From the NCBI GenBank assembly GCA_902465425.1, contig CABQNA010000080.1:1-6912 (forward strand): a stretch of 6,912 nucleotides of DNA, in the 5' to 3' direction. Below are positions 1-4,676 of the stretch, in pieces; positions within the stretch are counted from its first letter, which is position 1; every line of letters starts with the position of its first letter. The notes beneath the pieces are model-generated. The model was not told the origin of the DNA, ran no database searches, and saw only the letters and a program-made list of their open reading frames with translations. A program made the position numbers and the translations under genes. Origin of the DNA: an uncultured Collinsella sp. GTDB taxonomy: Bacteria; Actinomycetota; Coriobacteriia; Coriobacteriales; Coriobacteriaceae.

Positions 1-22
1 GCGGCCCGCGCAGCGTCGAGCC

Positions 23-50
23 GTTACGCGGTTTGGTAAAACCGCGTAAC
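23..50 (-). terminator. perfect 12-bp hairpin overlapping the stop codon of the SIS-domain gene
   Basis: Arms at 23-34 and 39-50 are exact reverse complements (GTTACGCGGTTT / AAACCGCGTAAC) around a 4-nt loop. The last base of the SIS gene's TAG stop (position 50) is the first paired base of the stem in the minus-strand transcript. No run of U follows the stem on either strand, so it is not a canonical intrinsic terminator. It could be a U-less terminator, a 3'-end stabiliser, or an intercistronic processing hairpin if the operon continues left. The hairpin is seen directly; its function is inferred. Positions 1-22 beyond it show nothing that can be assigned. Confidence 0.5.
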
Positions 51-1042
51 TAATACTCAAGCTTCCACATGTAGCGGCGCGTCATGTAGTCCTTGTGGGT
101 GACGGCAGAGAGCGCGCGCATGTACACATTGTTGAGGATCGGGGCAAAGATCAGGTGGTTGAAGTACTCGCTCACGCTGTCCTTGATGTCGTTGAGGCCA
201 AGCTCCTTGGCGTCGAGCTGATTGACGCGCTCGCCACCGTACTGGTTGACGAAGCGGATGCCGCGCTCGTCGTTGCAGCGGCTGCGGCCGACGCTGATGA
301 GCTGGAACAGCGAGGTGCGCTTGTCCAGGATCTCGAAGGGGCCGTGGAAGAAGTCGCAGGTGTTGATGGTGCAGGAGTCGATCTGCAGCATCTCCTGCAC
401 GTTGCAGATGCTAAAGACGTAGGCGGCACCAAAGAGCGGACCCTGAGCCATCACGTTGATGCAGGGCTTGTCGGCGTTCTGCTCGGCCCACTTGGCAGCG
501 AGCGGACGGGTGTACTCGACGGCCTTGCGATAGATGGGGTCGACCAGGTCGAAGGCGGCCATAGCGGTCTCGTACTCGGCATAGCCCTCGGTCTGCTGCG
601 TGAGCTCCATGGCGATCATGGTCACGACGGCGGAGTTGGTACGGCCCATGCAGGACTCGTCGACGGCCAGGCTGTCATACTGGATCTTGTAGTCGCAGAC
701 CTCGGTGAGGCCGGACTCGTCAACATAGATTGCGATGGTGCTGGCGCCGTGGTCCTTGGCGACCTGGGCGGCGACGATGGTCTCCTTGGTGCCGCGCATG
801 GACACGACGACGGCCAGGGTGTTCTCGTTGACGTAGGCCGGGGTGGCGTGCACGAACTCGTTGCTGGTGTAGCTGGAGCTCACGACCTGCGTGGCCTCGT
901 GCTCCATAAAGTACTGGGCAGGATAGTTGCCGCCGTTGGATCCGCCGGCGCCAATCCACACGACGCGCTTGATACCGCCCTTGTCTGCCTTATCAGCCAA
1001 AACCTGGGAGACGACATCCTTAACCTGTTCCTGAGTAGTCAT
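50..1042 (-). CDS. SIS-domain sugar-phosphate deglycase, FrlB/FraB-like
   Basis: The 330-residue protein has two sugar-isomerase (SIS) domains. The first holds the phosphate-binding loop GAGGSNGG (residues 31-38) and SMRGTKET (81-88); the second holds the FFHGPFE motif (231-237). His233 lies 16 residues after Glu217. This is the same spacing as the catalytic Glu/His pair known in GlmS (E488/H504) and in the fructose-asparagine-6-P deglycase FraB, so both catalytic residues appear intact. The C-terminus (RRYMWKLEY) resembles the end of E. coli FrlB. Known family members are cytosolic enzymes that split 6-phosphorylated fructosamines (fructoselysine-6-P and relatives) into glucose-6-P and the free amine; the substrate here is an inference. 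The ATG at 1042 has an AAAGG element about 10 nt upstream. The gene is divergent from a GntR/HutC regulator, as expected for a sugar-amine operon. A different phosphosugar isomerase or deglycase substrate remains possible. Confidence 0.85.
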   Translation of the reverse strand: MTTQEQVKDVVSQVLADKADKGGIKRVVWIGAGGSNGGNYPAQYFMEHEATQVVSSSYTSNEFVHATPAYVNENTLAVVVSMRGTKETIVAAQVAKDHGASTIAIYVDESGLTEVCDYKIQYDSLAVDESCMGRTNSAVVTMIAMELTQQTEGYAEYETAMAAFDLVDPIYRKAVEYTRPLAAKWAEQNADKPCINVMAQGPLFGAAYVFSICNVQEMLQIDSCTINTCDFFHGPFEILDKRTSLFQLISVGRSRCNDERGIRFVNQYGGERVNQLDAKELGLNDIKDSVSEYFNHLIFAPILNNVYMRALSAVTHKDYMTRRYMWKLEY

Positions 1043-1082
1043 CGTGCATCAGCCTTTCTTCTTCGTTTGATGCTCATCACAG

Positions 1083-1129
1083 GCATACAAGTTACATACA
1101 TGTTTTGGTTATGTCGACTAGTTGTATGC
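1083..1129. promoter_or_regulatory. 8-bp inverted repeat, possible operator half-sites
   Basis: GCATACAA (1083-1090) and TTGTATGC (1122-1129) are exact inverted copies with centres 39 bp apart. A third, directly oriented near-copy GCATACAG lies at 1222-1229, just ahead of the gntR gene. The pair flanks the candidate SIS-gene promoter, one copy over the -10/start region and one just upstream of the -35. The neighbouring HutC-type regulator is the obvious candidate binder, but the site does not prove this. The spacing is wider than a single dimer site, so looping or two separate sites would be needed. Confidence 0.35.
1089..1117 (-). promoter_or_regulatory. candidate promoter of the SIS-domain gene
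   Basis: On the minus strand TCGACA (1117-1112, 5 of 6 matches to the -35 consensus) is followed after 17 bp by TAACTT (1094-1089, a weak -10). This would start transcription near 1082, about 40 bp before the ATG. The candidate is bracketed by the GCATACAA/TTGTATGC inverted repeat, which would suit repressor control. The -10 match is poor, so this is only a best guess. Confidence 0.3.
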
Positions 1130-1167
1130 TATATTTGTCTTAGAAATTATGCTGATCTGGTTTTCGA

Positions 1168-1177
1168 TAACTTGTTA
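1168..1177. promoter_or_regulatory. small palindrome TAAC-TT-GTTA in the divergent spacer
   Basis: TAACTTGTTA is a perfect 10-bp palindrome, extended by one further G:C pair beyond a mismatch. It lies near the middle of the AT-rich spacer between the divergent genes. GntR-family operators are typically short dyads with GT/AC half-sites, which this loosely resembles. Short palindromes are common by chance in AT-rich DNA. Confidence 0.25.
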
Positions 1178-1192
1178 CCAGCGGTTTTGTTA

Positions 1193-1220
1193 TTGTATTG
1201 AATACATGCTTGATTAGATT
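1193..1220 (+). promoter_or_regulatory. candidate promoter of the gntR-type regulator
   Basis: TTGTAT (1193-1198) and TAGATT (1215-1220) are separated by 16 bp and could act as -35 and -10 elements, giving a start around 1226-1228. Both hexamers are weak matches (3 of 6 and 4 of 6). Support comes from position and from the overlap with the 1194-1206 palindrome, which would allow autorepression. Confidence 0.25.
1194..1206. promoter_or_regulatory. 13-bp palindrome, likely GntR/HutC-type operator
   Basis: TGTATTGAATACA is a perfect 6-1-6 dyad centred on G1200. Its half-sites (TGTAT/ATACA) resemble the TGTAT-type half-sites known for some HutC-subfamily operators. It lies 44 bp upstream of the regulator's ATG and overlaps its candidate -35 element. 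The most economical reading is an autoregulatory operator of the adjacent regulator. The dyad is seen; binding is inferred. Confidence 0.45.
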
Positions 1221-1223
1221 CGC

Positions 1224-1243
1224 ATACAGGTTAGATACAGGTT
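1224..1243 (+). repeat. tandem 9-bp direct repeat in the gntR leader
   Basis: ATACAGGTT occurs at 1224-1232 and again at 1235-1243, offset by 11 bp (one helical turn). The second copy contains the AGG that serves as the regulator's Shine-Dalgarno, 8 nt before the ATG. The first copy overlaps the GCATACAG motif. It could be a helically phased protein site or merely a local duplication. Confidence 0.5.
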
Positions 1244-1249
1244 GATCGC

Positions 1250-1972
1250 ATGAACGCTTCGTCTAAAAAGAAACTGGCCCAATACGAGCGCTTGGCGGGC
1301 ATGCTGCGCGACCGCATTGCCTCCGGCACCTACGCACGCGGAGACAAGCTGCCGTCCGAGATGGAACTCATAGACGAATCGGGGCTGTCGCGCAGCACCG
1401 TGCGCCATGCCCTTAAGGTGCTCGTCGATGAGGGTCTGGTGCGCACCGAGCGCGGGCGCGGCGCCTTTGTGGCCGACACGCCGGCGCTCCACGAGAACAA
1501 CCTGGTGTTTTCGAGCTATACGGCACAGGTCCAGGGTCAGGGCATGAAGCCCACCACGCGCACGGTGGACTCGGGCTTTGCCAAGGCCGCGGGCAATGTG
1601 GCCAGGTTTTTTGATGTCGCCGTGGGCAGCAAGCTCGTCAAACTTGTCCGCCTGCGTTATCTGGACGATGCGCCGCTGTGCCTGGAGACCACCTATCTGC
1701 CGCCAAGCTTTGAGGCACTCATCGATCGCGATATCAACGGTTCGCTCTACGCCACGCTGCGTCAAGAATTCCATCGCGCGCCGGCACAGGGGCACAAGAC
1801 CTTTGAGGTGTGCTATGCCTCGCAAAACGAGGCGTTTTTGCTCAACGTTGAGCGCGGGCAGGCGCTGATCCTGATCACCGACTACGTCTACGACACCGAC
1901 GGCCGCCCGCTCCATGTCTCCAAGCGCATCCAACGCACCGACCGCGCCAAATACACCGAGCCCATCGGCTAA
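1250..1972 (+). CDS. GntR-family transcriptional regulator, HutC subfamily (UTRA domain)
   Basis: The 240-residue protein has an N-terminal winged helix-turn-helix at about residues 11-75. The recognition region LPSEMELIDESGLSRSTVRHALKVLVDEGLVRTERGRGAFV is split here by its key parts: LPSEMEL (34-40), SRSTVRHAL (47-55) and the wing RTERGRGAFV (65-74). A UTRA effector-binding domain follows at about 90-235 (RYLDDAPLCLETTYLP at 136-151, DTDGRPLHVSK at 215-225). The length is normal for the HutC/FarR group, whose members usually sense sugar phosphates or related small molecules and repress adjacent catabolic operons. An in-frame TAG at 1232 excludes a longer start; the Shine-Dalgarno (AGG, 8 nt upstream) is weak. 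It is divergent from the FrlB-like gene, which parallels FrlR with the fructoselysine genes in E. coli, so it probably controls that gene and itself. The effector is unknown; a phosphorylated fructosamine is a reasonable inference. It converges with the GNAT gene, with 21 bp between stop codons. Confidence 0.9.
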   Translation: MNASSKKKLAQYERLAGMLRDRIASGTYARGDKLPSEMELIDESGLSRSTVRHALKVLVDEGLVRTERGRGAFVADTPALHENNLVFSSYTAQVQGQGMKPTTRTVDSGFAKAAGNVARFFDVAVGSKLVKLVRLRYLDDAPLCLETTYLPPSFEALIDRDINGSLYATLRQEFHRAPAQGHKTFEVCYASQNEAFLLNVERGQALILITDYVYDTDGRPLHVSKRIQRTDRAKYTEPIG

Positions 1973-1993
1973 CCTGCCAAAATAGACCTGTCC

Positions 1994-2584
1994 CTAAATG
2001 GTAGGTTTGGGGAGGTCGGGGAACCAGGTTGGCTTGGGTTGGTTGGGCGTGCGCTCGGCTAGGACCAGCTCCATCCAGCACATGTCGTACCAGCGGCCGA
2101 ACTTCTGGGCACAGCGGTCAAAGGCACCCACCAGGCGGTAGCCCATATGGGCATGGAAATCCTGACTGTTGTGCGTCAGATACTCGTCGTCCTTGTCGTG
2201 CGGCACGGCGATGAGCGCGCACATATTGGTGATGCCCATCGCGATCAGGCATTGCTTGAGCGCATCGTGCAGCTTGCGGCCCAGCCCGCCGTGGCGCACG
2301 TCGCGCGCAAGGTAGATCGATGTCTCGACTGACCAGTCGTATGCCTCGCGGCTGTTAAGCGGACTCACATAGGCATAGCCTACCGGATGCCCGTCCAGCT
2401 CCATCACCAGATACGGATAGCGCTTGAGCGTACGCTCGATGCGCCCGGCGAACTCCTCAACGCTCGGCACCTCGTATTCGCAGGTAATCGCCGTCTGGCG
2501 CACATACGGCTCATAGATGGCAAGCAACGCCGGCGCGTCTTCGGGCGTCGCCAGACGAATCGTCGGCTCGGACATCTCGGGCAT
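1994..2584 (-). CDS. GNAT N-acetyltransferase, phosphinothricin acetyltransferase (Pat/MnaT)-like
   Basis: The protein has 196 residues from the ATG at 2584. It spans the Pat-type GNAT fold: IRLATPEDAPALLAIYEPYV at the N-terminus, YDWSVETSIYL (82-92), the acetyl-CoA pyrophosphate loop RHGGLG (97-102), MGYRLVG (147-153) and KFGRWYDMCWMEL (161-173). The last closely matches the KFGRW.D segment of E. coli MnaT. Family members transfer acetyl from acetyl-CoA to amino groups of phosphinothricin, methionine sulfone/sulfoximine or related amines; the native substrate here is unknown. The ATG at 2584 is chosen because GGAGG sits 6 nt upstream. An upstream in-frame TTG at 2608 lies inside the preceding terminator's T-tract and lacks a ribosome site. 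Between the acetyl-CoA loop and the GYR motif there is a hydrophilic stretch PHDKDDEYLTHNSQ (128-141) that appears about seven residues longer than in Streptomyces Pat. The C-terminal tail is proline-rich (about 178-196). Confidence 0.85.
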   Translation of the reverse strand: MPEMSEPTIRLATPEDAPALLAIYEPYVRQTAITCEYEVPSVEEFAGRIERTLKRYPYLVMELDGHPVGYAYVSPLNSREAYDWSVETSIYLARDVRHGGLGRKLHDALKQCLIAMGITNMCALIAVPHDKDDEYLTHNSQDFHAHMGYRLVGAFDRCAQKFGRWYDMCWMELVLAERTPNQPKPTWFPDLPKPTI

Positions 2585-2588
2585 GCAG

Positions 2589-2600
2589 CCCCTCCCCCTC
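2589..2600 (-). promoter_or_regulatory. strong ribosome binding site of the GNAT gene (decides its start)
   Basis: On the minus strand the purine run GAGGGGGAGGGG contains GGAGG at 2595-2591, with 6 nt to the ATG at 2584. It begins immediately after the T-tract of the upstream terminator (ends 2601). This spacing supports ATG 2584 over the in-frame TTG at 2608 or the ATG at 2575. Confidence 0.75.
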
Positions 2601-2643
2601 AAAAGCAAAGGCCGCCCTGCGCCAAACCCAGCGCAAGGCGGCC
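2601..2643 (-). terminator. strong intrinsic terminator after the threonine aldolase gene
   Basis: Arms 2610-2622 and 2631-2643 form a 13-bp, very GC-rich stem (one G:U wobble in the minus-strand RNA) with an 8-nt loop. The stem is followed in the minus-strand transcript by TTTGCTTTT (2609-2601). It starts 18 bp after the aldolase stop codon. On the plus strand no T-run follows, so it acts only on leftward transcription. It ends directly at the GNAT Shine-Dalgarno, so GNAT expression needs readthrough or a promoter very close by. Confidence 0.9.
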
Positions 2644-2661
2644 CCTCGTCATTACATCAGA

Positions 2662-3687
2662 CTACAGGACAGCCGCCAGCGCGTCGATGTCCTCCTGCGT
2701 CGTGGCCCAGCTGGTACAAAAACGCACCACCGTGTGGGTCTCGTCGTACTTTTCCCAGTACTCGATCGAGGCATGCTCGCGAATGCGGGCCATATCTTCG
2801 TTGGGCAGAATCACAAACTGCTGGTTAGTCGGCGTCTCCAAGAAGAACCGGTAGCCGTGCTCGTGCAGCACGCGACGAAGCGCCTGCGCGGTTTCGATCG
2901 CCTGTCGACCAATCTCAAAATACAGGCCATCGGTAAAGAGCGCCTCAAACTGCACGCCCGTCAGGCGGCCTTTGGCAAGCAGCGCGCCATGTTGCTTAAT
3001 GCGAGGAATGGGATGCGCCGGGGCGTGCATGCCGCAGAACACCACAGCTTCGCCGCAGAGCGCGCCGCACTTGGTGCCGCCGATGTAGAACACGTCACAC
3101 AGCTGCGCCAGCTCGGGCAGGGTAATGTCGCACTCATCGGCCGCCAGCGCATAGGCCAGGCGAGCACCGTCCACAAACAGCGGAATCTCATGCTTCTGGC
3201 ACACCGCGTGAATCGCCGCGAGCTCGGCCTTGGAGTACAGCGTGCCGTACTCGGTCGACAGGCTCACGTACACGGCGCCCGGGAACACCGTGTGCTCGTA
3301 GCTCTCGTTTTCGTAGAACACCTGGATATAGTTCTCGAGATCTTCGGCGTGCATCTTGCCCTCGTAGCCGGGGATGGTGAGCACCTTGTGGCCGCCAAAC
3401 TCGATGGCGCCCGCCTCGTGACAGGCGACGTGACCAGTCTCGGCAGCAACGACACCCTCGTAGGGCGCAAGCAGCATGTCGATCACCGTCGCGTTGGCCT
3501 GCGTGCCGCCCACCAGAAAAAACACGTCAGCATCGGGGGCCTGGCAGGCCTCGCGAATAAGTTGCTTGGCGCGCTCGGTATGCGCATCGGTACCGTAGCC
3601 GGGCTGTGGCTCCATGTTGGTATCGACGAGCGCCTGCAGCACCGTCGGGTGTGCGCCGTGGGAATAATCGTTGTTGAACGCGAGCAT
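2662..3687 (-). CDS. ltaE: low-specificity threonine aldolase family protein (PLP-dependent beta-eliminating lyase)
   Basis: The 341-residue protein has the usual length of the fold-type I threonine aldolase/beta-eliminating lyase family. Visible features are the PLP-phosphate loop GGTQAN (60-65), His86 in ETGHVACHEAGA (83-94) as the ring-stacking residue, and FVDGARL (171-177), whose Asp173 should pair with the PLP pyridine nitrogen. FYIGGTKCGAL (200-210) carries the Schiff-base Lys206. Family members cleave L-threonine or L-allo-threonine to glycine and acetaldehyde in the cytosol, supplying glycine and C1 units. The exact stereospecificity cannot be read from the sequence, and a few relatives act on other beta-hydroxy amino acids. 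The ATG at 3687 is preceded by GAGAGGA with about 6-7 nt spacing. The gene lies 45 bp downstream of the PAP2 gene and ends in a strong terminator, so it is probably the last gene of a co-transcribed stretch or has its own promoter in the short gap. Confidence 0.88.
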   Translation of the reverse strand: MLAFNNDYSHGAHPTVLQALVDTNMEPQPGYGTDAHTERAKQLIREACQAPDADVFFLVGGTQANATVIDMLLAPYEGVVAAETGHVACHEAGAIEFGGHKVLTIPGYEGKMHAEDLENYIQVFYENESYEHTVFPGAVYVSLSTEYGTLYSKAELAAIHAVCQKHEIPLFVDGARLAYALAADECDITLPELAQLCDVFYIGGTKCGALCGEAVVFCGMHAPAHPIPRIKQHGALLAKGRLTGVQFEALFTDGLYFEIGRQAIETAQALRRVLHEHGYRFFLETPTNQQFVILPNEDMARIREHASIEYWEKYDETHTVVRFCTSWATTQEDIDALAAVL

Positions 3688-3732
3688 GGCAATCCTCTCT
3701 TACCGGGTATCGGTCAGATGTTTCAAACGGAG

Positions 3733-4596
3733 CTATTGTACGCCGCTGGGATAGGCAATGCGCGCGGCAAGGCACTCAAGTGCCAGTACCAGAGCAAAAC
3801 CGCAGCTCACGTCACTCAAAAAGTGCGCTCCGATCACGATGCGGCCAAACGCGACGAGCGCCGCGACCACAGCCGCCGCCCAAAAGATCACACGGCGACG
3901 CGAAGGCTTTTCCGTAAAGGCTGCCGCGGGAAGCCCGGCGAGCATAAGGCCGATCGCCGCATGCGCCGTGTGTCCGCTCGCAAACGACTTGAAGCCGTCC
4001 TTGATCACGCCGGCGGCGATAAAGGCCCACTTGTCGGGGTTGCCAATCACCCACCACGGCTGAAAATCGAGCCCCTGCGTCACCTCGATCACGCGCATGC
4101 GCGGGCGCGACCACAGCGGCTTAACAATGACGTTGAGGATGATGGCTTGAGCGGCCCACACGGCCAGCACCATCAACGCCCAGCGCATAAGCTCGTCGGG
4201 CGCGGTGTCGCGCGTGAGACGATAGACGATAAAGTTAGCAGCAATCACCAGCACAAACGTCAGCACCAGCTGAACGGCAATGAGTTTGCCGCCAACCCGC
4301 AGGGACGAAACGATCTCGTAGCCAGCCAGGCCAACGTTAACGAGGATGCCGAGCACGGCGAGCCATTTGCTCCCCCTGGAGTCGGGACGCACCGCTCGCA
4401 CGAGCATAACGCCTGCGATGCTCGCCGTCAGCTCAAACGGCAGCTCGCCGGCAGCCTCGATAAAGCGGCCGTACATGCTGCCGATGTTGAACAGCGCGCT
4501 CGAGATCTGATAATCGAAGAAGCTGCCCACGCCCAGGCAAAGGGCAAGGATAACCGCGATAATGGCGACATCTTTCTTATAGATGTATCCGAACAT
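3733..4596 (-). CDS. PAP2-superfamily integral membrane phosphatase
   Basis: The 287-residue protein has several hydrophobic segments, at roughly residues 9-25, 54-69, 78-98, 105-125, 137-158, 191-198, 211-227, 236-256 and 262-279. The C-terminal half carries the PAP2 phosphatase signature. Motif 1 is KPLWSRPRM (159-167, Lys159 and Arg166), motif 2 is SGH (207-209), and motif 3 is GRIVIGAHFLSD (251-262), giving Arg252, nucleophile-activating His258 and Asp262. The canonical motif 1 ending RP is RM here, and the leading Ser of motif 3 is Gly; the core catalytic residues are kept. Relatives dephosphorylate lipid phosphates such as phosphatidic acid, PGP or undecaprenyl pyrophosphate on the outer membrane face; the substrate cannot be assigned. 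The ATG at 4596 is preceded by AAAGGA with about 5 nt spacing. It sits 80 bp after mfd and 45 bp before the threonine aldolase gene. Segment boundaries are approximate. Confidence 0.85.
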   Translation of the reverse strand: MFGYIYKKDVAIIAVILALCLGVGSFFDYQISSALFNIGSMYGRFIEAAGELPFELTASIAGVMLVRAVRPDSRGSKWLAVLGILVNVGLAGYEIVSSLRVGGKLIAVQLVLTFVLVIAANFIVYRLTRDTAPDELMRWALMVLAVWAAQAIILNVIVKPLWSRPRMRVIEVTQGLDFQPWWVIGNPDKWAFIAAGVIKDGFKSFASGHTAHAAIGLMLAGLPAAAFTEKPSRRRVIFWAAAVVAALVAFGRIVIGAHFLSDVSCGFALVLALECLAARIAYPSGVQ

Positions 4597-4631
4597 GCTT
4601 TCCTTTCGATGTGGCTGGAATCAACCTGCAA

Positions 4632-4665
4632 CGTGGCGGGGCAAAGTTGACTCCGCCCCGCTACG
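4632..4665 (-). terminator. GC-rich hairpin after mfd, weak terminator candidate
   Basis: GCGGGGC (4636-4642) and GCCCCGC (4655-4661) pair around a 12-nt loop. The stem extends outward by three more pairs (4632-4634 with 4663-4665) past one mismatch. It begins 11 bp after the mfd stop codon, where a terminator would be expected. No convincing U-run follows on the minus strand, so termination may be partial and transcription may continue into the PAP2 gene. The rest of the 80-bp gap shows no clear promoter. Confidence 0.5.
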
Positions 4666-4676
4666 CCCCTTACTTG

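Noticed and set aside
95..1201. 368-codon plus-strand open frame antisense to the SIS-domain gene
   Set aside because: The translation is a low-complexity Gly/Val/Leu/Asp/Ala-rich shadow of the SIS gene that runs on through the AT-rich spacer. No domain is visible, and the opposite strand has intact catalytic motifs.
1214..1933. 239-codon minus-strand open frame opposite the GntR gene
   Set aside because: It covers the same bases as a regulator with unmistakable winged-helix and UTRA motifs, and its own translation shows no family features.
1971..2007. Possible terminator between the convergent GntR and GNAT genes (AACCTGCCA paired with TGGTAGGTT)
   Set aside because: The stem is only 9 bp with a G:U wobble and a 20-nt loop, no T-run follows on the plus strand, and the right arm is inside the GNAT coding sequence. 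It is too weak to list as a terminator.
2585..2608. In-frame TTG at 2608 as start of a 204-residue GNAT
   Set aside because: The TTG is inside the T-tract of the upstream terminator with no ribosome site, whereas ATG 2584 has GGAGG at ideal spacing and yields a normal GNAT N-terminus.
3735..3740. TACAAT -10-like hexamer (minus strand) overlapping the PAP2 stop codon, as a promoter for the threonine aldolase gene
   Set aside because: The hexamer is good, but no -35-like sequence lies 16-18 bp upstream (GCGCAT there) and there is no extended -10 TG. It is encoded by ordinary PAP2 codons, so it was left unlisted.
2734..4650. Very long open frame of 638 codons on the plus strand, antisense to the threonine aldolase and PAP2 genes
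   Set aside because: It lies across two genes with clear family motifs on the other strand plus their intergenic gap. Its translation shows no recognisable domain and is rich in His/Arg/Ala as expected from reverse reading of GC-rich codons. Stop-poor antisense frames are common in such genomes.
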